Below are positions 7,891 to 15,102 of a DNA stretch of 39,175 nt, one piece after another. How positions within the stretch are numbered: position 1 is the stretch's first letter; each line of letters starts with the position of its first letter. The notes under the pieces are model-generated. The model was not told the origin of the DNA. It saw nothing but the letters and a program-made list of their open reading frames with translations, and made no database searches. The translations under genes and the position numbers were made by a program. The stretch comes from Actinoplanes cyaneus (GTDB lineage Bacteria > Actinomycetota > Actinomycetes > Mycobacteriales > Micromonosporaceae): positions 1 to 39,175 of the forward strand of contig NZ_BOMH01000047.1 in assembly GCF_016862095.1 (NCBI RefSeq). Reading direction: 5' to 3'.

Positions 7891-8394
7891 TCAACCGAAG
7901 AAGTTCTGCACCTGGGTGAGGGTCAGGTAGCCCTGCTGCTCCAGCTCGCGCGGCACCGAGGTGAGCGCCCGCTCGGTCACCGTCACATCGTCGGCGCAGC
8001 TCGGCGGCGGAGCCGGCTCCGGGTCGGGCGGCAGGGCGGGCAACGCCATCGCCTCCCGGATGACCTCGAACATGGTGCGCACCTCGGCCACCGCGCGGCG
8101 CATCAGCTCGTTGTCGGAGCAGTCGGACGGGAGCGCGCAGGTGAAGTTCGCGCGCAGCTGGTCGCCGAGGTGCCTGATGTCGGCGCTGGGGCGCAGATGA
8201 TCGACCCCCTCGGTGACGATGCCGAGTTGGCACCCCCGGAACCCGGTCCGGAACCACCACTGCTGCCAGCGCGGATCCGCGTCGAGAGTGTGCACGGCGT
8301 GCTGGAGCGCGATCAGGTAGTGCCGCGGCGCCCGGCCACCCCGAGTTGCCGTCCCCAGCCGTGGGTGGAGCCAGAACTCGTCCATGGTTGGCAT
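7891..8394 (-). CDS. Unknown protein, co-transcribed with LamG gene
   Basis: I do not recognise this family. The 167-residue protein (ATG at 8394) is soluble, with a Trp-rich helix (DPRWQQWWFRTGFRG), several His and Cys residues (FRGCQLG, NFTCALPSDCSDNE, PSCADD), a central helical region (NELMRRAVAEVRTMFEVIREAM) and a Pro-rich linker before a C-terminal segment ending QNFFG. I prefer the start at 8394 because GGGA lies about 11 bases upstream; an in-frame ATG at 8466 would add 24 Arg-rich residues. It lies just upstream of the LamG gene with a 7-base gap, so a shared role is likely, but I cannot say which. Confidence 0.6.
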   Translation of the reverse strand: MPTMDEFWLHPRLGTATRGGRAPRHYLIALQHAVHTLDADPRWQQWWFRTGFRGCQLGIVTEGVDHLRPSADIRHLGDQLRANFTCALPSDCSDNELMRRAVAEVRTMFEVIREAMALPALPPDPEPAPPPSCADDVTVTERALTSVPRELEQQGYLTLTQVQNFFG

Positions 8395-8494
8395 GGTCCC
8401 AGGCTTCCCGGCGGCTCGTGGGAATTCGGGAGTCGCGCGTCGGAGTGGAAGTCGGTCACACTCCATACCACGCTTTCATAATGTGCTGATATAA

Positions 8495-8563
8495 ATTGCC
8501 GGGGCGATCGTGGCCGCCCTGCCGGCGCTGGACCGGCTGAACGACCTGCTCACGAAGGACTGA
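8495..8563 (+). pseudogene. 3' stump of a lost gene before the DHA2 transporter
   Basis: This frame, bounded upstream by TAA at 8492-8494, encodes a short helical tail ending ALPALDRLNDLLTKD before TGA at 8561. It has strong GC-rich codon bias but no plausible start, and an unusually AT-rich stretch (about 8467-8497) abuts its left end. It looks like the last two dozen codons of a deleted gene, possibly a regulator, whose tail still carries the ribosome binding site (GAAGGA) of the transporter gene five bases downstream. A 17-codon GTG-initiated peptide is the alternative. The protein family cannot be identified. Confidence 0.4.
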
Positions 8564-8567
8564 ACGC

Positions 8568-10421
8568 ATGCTTGCCGTAGATCATCCGCGCTACAAGTGG
8601 GTCGCGCTCTCCAACACCACGCTCGGCAACCTGCTCGCGACGATCAACTCGTCGATCGTGCTGATCTCGCTGCCCGCCATCTTCAAGGGCATCGAGATCA
8701 ACCCACTGGCCCCGGGCAACGTCAGCTACCTGCTCTGGATGCTGATGGGCTACATGCTGGTCACCGCGGTCCTGGTGGTCACGCTCGGCCGGCTCGGCGA
8801 CATGTACGGCCGCGTCAAGATCTACAACGCCGGCTTCGCGATCTTCGCCATCGTGTCGATCATCCTGTCCGTGGACCCGTTCACCGGCGGCGCCGGCGCG
8901 ATCTGGCTGATCGGCTGGCGGGTGGCGCAGGCGATCGGCGGCGCGATGCTGATGGCGAACTCGGCCGCGATCATCACCGACGCGTTCCCGCCCAAGCAGC
9001 GCGGCATGGCGCTCGGTGTCAACATCGTCTCCGCGCTCGCGGGCTCGTTCATCGGCCTGATCGCGGGCGGGGTGCTCGCCGAGTGGGACTGGCGCTCGGT
9101 GTTCTGGGTCAACATCCCGCTCGGCATCGCCGGCGCGATCTGGGCGTACCGGTCGCTGCACGACACCGGGGTCCGCCGCCACGCGAAGATCGACTGGTGG
9201 GGCAACCTGACGTTCGCGGTCGGGCTCACCGCGGTGCTGGCCGGCATCACGTACGGCATCCAGCCCTACGGCGGGCACACCCAGGGCTGGACCAGCCCGT
9301 GGGTGCTGACCGGGCTGATCGGCGGCGCGGCCGTCCTGGTGGTCTTCGGGATCATCGAGACCCGGGTGGCCGAGCCGATGTTCCCGCTCACCCTCTTCCG
9401 CAACGCCGCGTTCACCGGCGGCAACGTGGCGAACCTGCTGGCCAGCGTGGCCCGCGGCGGTCTGCAGTTCATGCTGATCATCTGGTTGCAGGGGATCTGG
9501 CTGCCACTGCACGGCTACGACTACGAGCGGACGCCGCTCTGGGCCGGCATCTACCTCGTCCCGCTGACCATCGGCTTCCTGGCGGCCGGGCCGCTCTCCG
9601 GATTCCTCTCCGACCGGTTCGGCGCGCGCCCGTTCGCGGCCGGCGGCCTGCTCGTCATGGCGGTCTCCTTCGCCGGCCTGCTGCTCGTGCCCGGCGACTT
9701 CAGCTACCCGGTCTTCGCGATCCTGATCTTCGTCAACGGGCTGGGCGGCGGCCTGTTCTCCGCCCCGAACACGTCCCTGCTGATGTCCACCGTCCCGGCC
9801 GACATGCGTGGTGCCGCGTCCGGCATGCGGGCCACCTTCATGAACGCCGGACAGGTGCTCTCCATCGGCGTCTTCTTCTCGCTGATGGTGGCCGGGCTCG
9901 CCGACTCCCTGCCGGCCAGCCTCAACGCGGGCCTCACCGCGCAGGGCGTGCCGGCCGACGTCGCCGCGAAAGCCGCCGAGCTGCCGCCGGTCGGGACCCT
10001 GTTCGCCGCGTTCCTCGGCTACAACCCGATCCAGGAACTGCTCGGGCCGCAGGTGCTCGGGGCGCTGCCCGCCGAGAACGCGCACAACCTGACCGGCCTG
10101 GAGTTCTTCCCGCGGCTGATCGCCGACCCGTTCCACGACGGCCTGGTGATCGTCTTCTGGATGGCGATCGGGATGGCGGTGCTCGGCGCGCTCGCCTCCC
10201 TGATCCGCTCCAACCCCACCCCTGGCCTCGCCACCGAGACGGGCCCGGCCGACGTCACTGCGGACGGCGGTCACCCGGTGTCTCCGATCTCGGCTGACGA
10301 CAGCGCTGCGGAGCTGGTGGCGCACGAGGCGGAACTGAGCGCCGAGCTCGCCGAGTCGCAGCCGTTCCTCCCTGCCAGCCGGATCCCCGAGCCGCTGGAC
10401 GAATCCGCGACCCGGGACTGA
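8568..10421 (+). CDS. MFS transporter, DHA2 (14-TM drug exporter) family
   Basis: A 617-residue major facilitator of the EmrB/QacA (DHA2) type with about 14 hydrophobic segments. Motif A is GRLGDMYGR between TM2 and TM3. The SSIVLISLPAIF segment in TM1 is typical, although the usual acidic residue (as in DATVVNVALP) is replaced by a Ser-containing stretch. The SGFLSDRFGARP repeat of motif A lies in the second half. An acidic, Ala/Glu-rich cytoplasmic tail of about 75 residues is unusual in length. It probably exports drugs or metabolites by proton antiport; substrate unknown. ATG at 8568 is preceded by GAAGGA, which lies in the relic reading frame just upstream. A strong terminator follows. 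Confidence 0.92.
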   Translation: MLAVDHPRYKWVALSNTTLGNLLATINSSIVLISLPAIFKGIEINPLAPGNVSYLLWMLMGYMLVTAVLVVTLGRLGDMYGRVKIYNAGFAIFAIVSIILSVDPFTGGAGAIWLIGWRVAQAIGGAMLMANSAAIITDAFPPKQRGMALGVNIVSALAGSFIGLIAGGVLAEWDWRSVFWVNIPLGIAGAIWAYRSLHDTGVRRHAKIDWWGNLTFAVGLTAVLAGITYGIQPYGGHTQGWTSPWVLTGLIGGAAVLVVFGIIETRVAEPMFPLTLFRNAAFTGGNVANLLASVARGGLQFMLIIWLQGIWLPLHGYDYERTPLWAGIYLVPLTIGFLAAGPLSGFLSDRFGARPFAAGGLLVMAVSFAGLLLVPGDFSYPVFAILIFVNGLGGGLFSAPNTSLLMSTVPADMRGAASGMRATFMNAGQVLSIGVFFSLMVAGLADSLPASLNAGLTAQGVPADVAAKAAELPPVGTLFAAFLGYNPIQELLGPQVLGALPAENAHNLTGLEFFPRLIADPFHDGLVIVFWMAIGMAVLGALASLIRSNPTPGLATETGPADVTADGGHPVSPISADDSAAELVAHEAELSAELAESQPFLPASRIPEPLDESATRD

Positions 10422-10427
10422 AGCGTG

Positions 10428-10457
10428 AACGGCGCGACCTCGGCAGGTCGCGCCGTT
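10428..10457 (+). terminator. Perfect 13-bp terminator hairpin
   Basis: AACGGCGCGACCT (10428-10440), loop CGGC, AGGTCGCGCCGTT (10445-10457) followed by TC. A canonical GC-rich stem-loop seven bases after the DHA2 transporter stop. Confidence 0.85.
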
Positions 10458-10491
10458 TCGCATTCCCGAGCCCATTCGCCGGTACGGCGGT

Positions 10492-10641
10492 GCGCGCAAG
10501 GGCCGCCGACACACCGGGACCAGCCGCGACTCGCGCTCGTCGGGACACGCGCCGCTGCCGCAACTGACAGCAGCGTCGCGATCACCGGCGCACGCAAGGG
10601 CCGTGAACACAGCGGGACCGGCCGCGACTCACGCTCTTCGG
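10492..10641. repeat. Two copies of a 52-bp direct repeat, 98 bp apart
   Basis: Positions 10492-10543 and 10590-10641 align without gaps and match at about 44 of 52 positions (core GCAAGGGCCG...CCGCGACTC.CGCTC). They fill most of the roughly 200-base gap between the transporter terminator and the TetR gene 3' end. No coding explanation fits: frames across them are low-complexity. A similar direct repeat with 101-bp spacing occurs at 33987-34133. Confidence 0.6.
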
Positions 10642-10662
10642 CTGGCGCTCATGGGGCGGGGC

Positions 10663-11253
10663 TCATGGGCGTACGCGGGAAGGGGTCTGGTTTGCGGCGA
10701 GAAGGGTGGCGGCTACCGCGCGGGCGTTGAGGACGGCGGCCGGGTCGTGGTCCTGACGGGCGCCGACCATGGCGCCGTCGTAGAGGATGACCAGCTGGGC
10801 GGCGAGGGTCGCGGGGTCGGCGGCGCCGGCTTCGCGAGCGAGGTCGGTCAGCAGAGCACGGGTCCAGGCGCGGCTGGCCGCCGACTCCTGGGCGGCGACG
10901 CTGTCCGGGTCGGACTCGGCGCTCGCGTTGTAGAACGCGCAGCCGCGATAGCTGGGCTTGGCGGCCGATTCGGCGAGGGAGTCGAAGACGGCGAGGAGAC
11001 GGTCGCTCGGGTCGTCGTGCTGCTCGATCCGGCCGAGGATGCGGTTGCGGCGCTGCTCGTGGCGGCCCTGCAGGTACGCCCGGACCAGGCCGTCCTTGTT
11101 GCCGAAGCACGAGTAGAGCGAGGCCTTGGCGACCCCGGCGTGCTCGATCACCCGGTCGATGCCGACGGTGTGCACGCCCTCGGCGTAGAAGAGCTCGTCC
11201 GCGGCGGCCAGCAAGCGTTCCCGGGCCGACCTGCGGGGTGACGTGACGGACAT
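10663..11253 (-). CDS. TetR family transcriptional regulator
   Basis: A 196-residue regulator. The N-terminal helix-turn-helix spans about residues 10-55 (RLLAAADELFYAEGVHTVGIDRVIEHAGVAKASLYSCFGNKDGLV), the classical TetR pattern with the recognition helix around KASLYSCF. The C-terminal ligand/dimer domain includes YRGCAFYNASAE, a signature of the YcdC-like/TetR_C subgroup. It is divergent from an MFS exporter, and the shared intergenic region has two perfect copies of a palindromic operator, so it most likely represses itself and the exporter until an inducer binds. Its -10 hexamer TAACGT lies six bases before the ATG, so the mRNA is probably leaderless. Confidence 0.95.
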   Translation of the reverse strand: MSVTSPRRSARERLLAAADELFYAEGVHTVGIDRVIEHAGVAKASLYSCFGNKDGLVRAYLQGRHEQRRNRILGRIEQHDDPSDRLLAVFDSLAESAAKPSYRGCAFYNASAESDPDSVAAQESAASRAWTRALLTDLAREAGAADPATLAAQLVILYDGAMVGARQDHDPAAVLNARAVAATLLAANQTPSRVRP

Positions 11254-11256
11254 GAG

Positions 11257-11289
11257 TTGACGTTAACAGACAGGTCTGTCTAGTGTCAG
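11257..11289. promoter_or_regulatory. Face-to-face overlapping promoters for the MFS gene and tetR
   Basis: Plus strand: TTGACG (11257-11262), 18-base spacer, TAGTGT (11281-11286), reading towards the MFS gene. Minus strand: CTGACA (11289-11284), 18-base spacer, TAACGT (11265-11260), reading towards tetR. The two promoters occupy the same 33 bases, and the left operator fills both spacers. Confidence 0.65.
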
Positions 11290-11317
11290 GACAAGCAACT
11301 AGACAGACCTGTCTGTT
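11265..11317. promoter_or_regulatory. Paired TetR operators (20-bp perfect inverted copies)
   Basis: The 20 bases at 11265-11284 are the exact reverse complement of 11298-11317, separated by 13 bases. Each copy contains the near-palindrome AGACAG-NN-CTGTCT, the expected shape of a TetR dimer site. The left copy overlaps both promoters and the right one lies in the MFS leader just after the predicted transcription start. Confidence 0.85.
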
Positions 11318-11337
11318 CAATCACTGGGGGAATCCTC

Positions 11338-12552
11338 ATGACCGTCCTGGCCGACGCCGCGCGGACCACCGCGCCGGCCCGCCTGAGCCGGAACTCCGCG
11401 TTCACCGCGATCGCCGCGATCCTGGTGACGTTCGCCGCGGCCTCCGCCGTGCCGAGCCCGCTCTACGTCGTCTACCAGCACCTGTGGGGCTTCTCGCCGG
11501 CGATGCTGACGGTGATCTTCGCGGTCTACGTGGTCGCCCTGATCGCCACGCTGCTCACCCTCGGCGCCCTCTCCGACTACGTCGGCCGCCGCCCGGTGCT
11601 GACCGGCGCGATCCTGCTGGAGGCCGTGGCCCTCACCCTGTTCCTGAGCGCCGGCAACGTGACGGTGCTGCTGATCGCCCGGATCGTGCAGGGCGTCGCG
11701 ACCGGCGCCGCGCTGAGCACGCTGGGCGCCGCCCTGATCGACCTCAACCCGTCGCACGCACCCGGCCGGGCCGGCCTGGTCAGCGGTATCGCTCCGGTCG
11801 CCGGGCTGGGTCTCGGCGCGTTCGGCTGCGGGGCGCTGGTGGAGTGGGCGCCGTTCCCGACCCACCTGGTCTACGCGTTGCTGCTGGCCGGCATGGTGGT
11901 CGCCGGCCTGGCGGTGGCCTGGATGCCGGAGACCGCGCAGCGCCGGCCGGGCGCGGCCGCCTCGCTGAAGTGGCGGCTCGGCGTGCCGGCCCGGCTGCGC
12001 GGCGACCTGTTCGCGCTGGTCCCGATCATCGTGGCGAGCTGGGCGCTGGGCGGGCTCTACCTGTCGCTCGGCCCGTCCGTCGCGGCGGCCACCTTCGGCA
12101 TCACCGACCACCTGGTCGGCGGCCTGGTGGTGGCGCTGGTCTGCGGCGCCGGCGCGGTCACCTCGTTCCTGATGCGCAAGGTCGCGACACCGCGGGTGCT
12201 GACCGTCGCCGGGGCCGGCCTGCTCGCGGGTGGCGCGCTCGGCGTGACCGGCCTGATCACCGAGAGCCTGGCGCTGGCCACGGCCGGCTCGATCGTCTCC
12301 GGGATCGGCTTCGGGGCGGCGGCGCTGGCCTCGTTCAGCACGCTCGCGCGGATCGCCGAGCCGCACGAGCGGGGCGAGTTGCTGGCGGTGGCGCTGACCA
12401 TCTCCTACGCGGCGTTCAGCATCCCCGCCGTGATCGCCGGGCAGACCGCCAACCACCTGGGCCTGCACACGGTCGCCCTCGGTTACGCCGGGATCGTCTC
12501 GGCCCTGGGCCTGGTGGCCCTGATCGCCCAGCGCGCCCGCCGTTCCGCCTAA
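11338..12552 (+). CDS. MFS transporter (12-TM, DHA1-like)
   Basis: A 404-residue major facilitator with about 12 hydrophobic segments. The motif-A loop LGALSDYVGRRPVL follows TM2, and TM4 carries LLIARIVQGVATGAALSTLGAAL. The first TM includes AAASAVPSPLYVVYQ, common in actinobacterial DHA1-like exporters. It is probably a proton-driven efflux pump controlled by the divergent TetR repressor, so its substrate may also be the inducer. ATG at 11338 is preceded by a GGGGG ribosome binding site. The predicted leader, starting near 11293, carries the second operator copy. Confidence 0.93.
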   Translation: MTVLADAARTTAPARLSRNSAFTAIAAILVTFAAASAVPSPLYVVYQHLWGFSPAMLTVIFAVYVVALIATLLTLGALSDYVGRRPVLTGAILLEAVALTLFLSAGNVTVLLIARIVQGVATGAALSTLGAALIDLNPSHAPGRAGLVSGIAPVAGLGLGAFGCGALVEWAPFPTHLVYALLLAGMVVAGLAVAWMPETAQRRPGAAASLKWRLGVPARLRGDLFALVPIIVASWALGGLYLSLGPSVAAATFGITDHLVGGLVVALVCGAGAVTSFLMRKVATPRVLTVAGAGLLAGGALGVTGLITESLALATAGSIVSGIGFGAAALASFSTLARIAEPHERGELLAVALTISYAAFSIPAVIAGQTANHLGLHTVALGYAGIVSALGLVALIAQRARRSA

Positions 12553-12555
12553 TTA

Positions 12556-12590
12556 CACCCCTTTGGTGGCCGCCTCGGCGTGGAGGGGTG
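12556..12590 (+). terminator. Possible terminator hairpin after the MFS gene
   Basis: CACCCCT (12556-12562) pairs with AGGGGTG (12584-12590), and GCC/GGC segments between them can form an inner stem. It lies four bases after the stop codon. Moderate support: the outer stem is seven pairs and no U tract follows. Confidence 0.4.
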
Positions 12591-12647
12591 GAAAGCGCCC
12601 GAGAACACCTCACTATATGGGGCGAATCGGACACCGAAGGGCGAGGT

Positions 12648-14237
12648 ATGAAGAGAATCTGGGCGGCCGCCACCGTGGTCGCGCTCGGTGCGGCCGGCAC
12701 CGCGATCACATCGGCGGAGGCCGCTCCGCCGCGAGGCACACCGCATCACGTGCCGGCGGCGATGGTGTGGACTCCCTGCACCGAGGTGTCCCTCAAGGCC
12801 CAGGGCGCGGAGTGCGGCTCGATCACCGTGCCGATGGACTACGCGAACCCGGGCGGCACGAAGATCGAGCTGGCCGTCGCCCGGGTCAAGCACACCGTCC
12901 CGGACGACAAGTACCAGGGCGTGGTGCTGGTCAACCCGGGCGGCCCGGGTGGCGCCGGGCGCGGCTTGGCGACGCTCGGCGCCAAGGTGCCGAAGGACGC
13001 AGGGGACGCCTACGACTGGATCGGGTTCGACCCGCGCGGCGTCGGCGCCAGCAAGCCGAAGTTGACCTGCGACAGCGACTACACCGGGTACAACCGGCCG
13101 GTCTACGTGCCGAGCACCCCCGCGATCGAGGCCGCCTGGCACGCCCGGGCCAGGCAGTACGCCGCGAACTGCGCCAAGGCCGGCGGCCCGCTGCTCCACC
13201 ACATGCGCACCGAGGACTCGGTCCGTGACCTCGAGAGCATCCGCAAGGCGCTCGGCGTCGAACAGATCAACTTCTACGGATTCTCGTACGGGACGTACCT
13301 GGGCCAGGTCTATGCCACGCTCTTCCCGGAGCGGGTGCGGCGGATGGTCCTGGACGGCAACGTCAACCCGAACCACGTCTGGTACCAGTCGAACCTGGAC
13401 CAGGACATCGCCTTCGACCGCAACATCAAGATCTACTTCGCGTGGATCGCCAAGCACGACAAGGTCTACCACCTCGGCAAGACCGGCCCGGCCGTGGAGA
13501 AGCTCTACTACCGGCAGCTCGCCGCGCTGACCGCCGAGCCGGCCGCCGGCGTGATCGGCCCGGCCGAGCTGACCGACATCTTCCTGCAGCCGGGGTACTA
13601 CGTCTTCGGCTGGGAGAAGGTCGCCCGCGCGTTCTCGAACTGGGTCACCAAGAAGGAAGCGGGCGGGCTCAAGACGCTCTACGACGAGAACAACCCGCAG
13701 ACCCCGGGCTCGGACAACAACTACGCCGTCTACCTGGCCGTGCAGTGCACCGACGCGCCCTGGCCGGCCACCTGGGCGACCTGGTCGCAACAGAACTGGA
13801 AGGTCTACCACCAGGCGCCGTTCGAGACGTGGGGCAATGCCTGGTACAACGCGCCGTGCCGGAGCTGGGCCGCGCCGGCGGGGCGGCCGGTCCGGGTGAA
13901 CGGGGCGAAGGTCCCGCCGGTGCTGCTGCTCAGCGAGACACTGGACGCCGCCACGCCGTACAGCGGAAGTCTCGAGGTTCGTGAGCTCTTCCCCCGCTCG
14001 GTGCTGATCGAGGGCGTCGGCGGCACCACGCACGCCGGATCGCTCTTCGGCAACGCCTGTGTCGACGACACGATCGCGGATTACCTGGCCACCGGGGCGC
14101 TGCCCGCGCGGGTCGCCGGGATCCACTCGGACAAGCAGTGCAAACCGCTGGCGCAGCCGGTTCCCGCGCAGCCGATGCTGAAGCGCTCGGCCGAGCTGCT
14201 CGACCGGCTGCGGTTGCAGCGGCTGATCGGCCGCTGA
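12648..14237 (+). CDS. Secreted alpha/beta hydrolase, tripeptidyl aminopeptidase type
   Basis: A 529-residue exported serine hydrolase. An Ala-rich signal peptide (MKRIWAAATVVALGAAG...) ends near residue 25. The catalytic triad can be read: nucleophile Ser213 in GFSYG, Asp433 in ETLDAATP and His462 in GTTHAG; LVNPGGPGGAG near 95 forms the oxyanion region. A C-terminal TAP-like subdomain follows the cap region, as in Streptomyces SlpD/SlpE and tripeptidyl aminopeptidases, which remove short peptides from protein N-termini outside the cell. ATG at 12648 follows a GCGAGG purine stretch; TATATG at 12614-12619 may be the -10. A strong terminator follows. Identification as a peptidase rests on family resemblance. 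Confidence 0.93.
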   Translation: MKRIWAAATVVALGAAGTAITSAEAAPPRGTPHHVPAAMVWTPCTEVSLKAQGAECGSITVPMDYANPGGTKIELAVARVKHTVPDDKYQGVVLVNPGGPGGAGRGLATLGAKVPKDAGDAYDWIGFDPRGVGASKPKLTCDSDYTGYNRPVYVPSTPAIEAAWHARARQYAANCAKAGGPLLHHMRTEDSVRDLESIRKALGVEQINFYGFSYGTYLGQVYATLFPERVRRMVLDGNVNPNHVWYQSNLDQDIAFDRNIKIYFAWIAKHDKVYHLGKTGPAVEKLYYRQLAALTAEPAAGVIGPAELTDIFLQPGYYVFGWEKVARAFSNWVTKKEAGGLKTLYDENNPQTPGSDNNYAVYLAVQCTDAPWPATWATWSQQNWKVYHQAPFETWGNAWYNAPCRSWAAPAGRPVRVNGAKVPPVLLLSETLDAATPYSGSLEVRELFPRSVLIEGVGGTTHAGSLFGNACVDDTIADYLATGALPARVAGIHSDKQCKPLAQPVPAQPMLKRSAELLDRLRLQRLIGR

Positions 14238-14253
14238 CCCACCGTCGCCGAAA

Positions 14254-14282
14254 GGCCCGGTGGTGAAGCTCTCCACCGGGCC
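14254..14282 (+). terminator. 10-bp perfect terminator hairpin
   Basis: GGCCCGGTGG (14254-14263), 9-base loop, CCACCGGGCC (14273-14282), 16 bases after the peptidase stop. It isolates the peptidase from the riboswitch-controlled unit whose promoter begins just downstream. Confidence 0.8.
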
Positions 14283-14310
14283 ACCGACCAGGTCGGCTAT
14301 GCTCGACCCC

Positions 14311-14477
14311 GCGAAGGGGAGTAGCTCCCAATGTCGCGGTCGACATACTGAGATCCTCCGGGATTTCCGGCCGCGCGGCCTCGACCAGAGGCGAGCGAGA
14401 CCTTCGACCAGGCTGTTCATCACTGACGGCCGGGTCGAGGTCGCCCTGCGCCCAACCCCCGGTCGTCGTCAACCGGG
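14311..14477 (+). ncRNA. yybP-ykoY manganese riboswitch with expression platform
   Basis: The leader has the hallmark GAAGGGGAGTAGC (14313-14325) and the second conserved block GGCGAGCGAGACC (14390-14402). P1 forms between CGAAGG (14312-14317) and CCTTCG (14401-14406); the middle includes the CATACTG segment and GCCGCGCGGC. This is the yybP-ykoY family (RF00080), an Mn2+ sensor that turns on Mn exporters. The 3' side of P1 (14399-14409) can instead pair with GGTCGAGGTC (14433-14442) with one bulged base, so the two folds exclude each other. A second hairpin, CCCGGT (14458-14463) with ACCGGG (14472-14477), covers the start of the GGGAGAAG ribosome binding site. TATGCT at 14298-14303 is a likely -10. 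The next gene is a TMEM165/GDT1-type transporter, a classical target. Confidence 0.92.
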
Positions 14478-14486
14478 AGAAGTTTC

Positions 14487-15074
14487 GTGTCAGCTTTCCT
14501 TGCCGCGCTGGGCCTCAGCTTCGCGGTCATCTTCGTCGCCGAGCTCGGCGACAAGTCCCAGCTCATGGCGATGACTTTCGCCACCCGATTCAAGCTGGCG
14601 CCGACACTGATCGGCATCACCGTCGCCACCGCGCTGGTCCACCTGGTCTCGGTCGGCATCGGGTACGGCCTGGGCGCCGCCATCCCCACCGACTGGATCT
14701 CGCTGATCGCCGGTGTCGCATTCCTCGCCTTCGGCGCCTGGACACTGCGCGGCGACGAGCTGACCGACGACGAGAAGAGCAAGGCCGAACGCTCCACCGG
14801 CTCCGCGATCCTCGCTGTCGGCGGCGCTTTCTTCCTCGCCGAGCTGGGTGACAAGACCATGCTGGCGACGATCACGCTGGCCACCCAGCACGGCTGGGTC
14901 GCCACCTGGATCGGCTCCACGATCGGCATGGTGGCCGCCGACGCGCTGGCCATCCTCGTCGGGCGGCTGCTCGGCCGTCACCTTCCCGAGCACATCATCA
15001 AGTGGGGCGCGGCCGCGTTGTTCGCTATCTTCGGCATCTGGCTGATCGTCGAGGGCGTGATCGGCCTGTCCTGA
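14487..15074 (+). CDS. TMEM165/GDT1 family manganese exporter
   Basis: A 195-residue six-TM protein with two inverted repeats, each carrying the family signature E-x-G-D-K-S/T: AELGDKSQLMA (Glu19, Asp22) in the first half and AELGDKTMLAT in the second. These acidic residues form the cation site in UPF0016 proteins; bacterial members (MneA/Mnx-type) export Mn2+ and eukaryotic ones move Mn2+/Ca2+. A Lys/Asp/Glu-rich cytoplasmic loop (RGDELTDDEKSKAERST) separates the repeats. It starts at GTG 14487 after GGGAGAAG, under a yybP-ykoY riboswitch, so high Mn2+ should turn it on. The next gene begins 28 bases after the stop, so co-transcription is likely. Confidence 0.95.
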   Translation: MSAFLAALGLSFAVIFVAELGDKSQLMAMTFATRFKLAPTLIGITVATALVHLVSVGIGYGLGAAIPTDWISLIAGVAFLAFGAWTLRGDELTDDEKSKAERSTGSAILAVGGAFFLAELGDKTMLATITLATQHGWVATWIGSTIGMVAADALAILVGRLLGRHLPEHIIKWGAAALFAIFGIWLIVEGVIGLS

Positions 15075-15102
15075 TCTTTCCAGCTCCTTCCAGGGAGGCG
15101 CT

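Noticed and set aside
11283..12647. Upstream extension of the secreted peptidase frame through the whole MFS gene
   Set aside because: This is an open shadow frame; the peptidase begins with a clear signal peptide and ATG at 12648, and the MFS frame fits a transporter.
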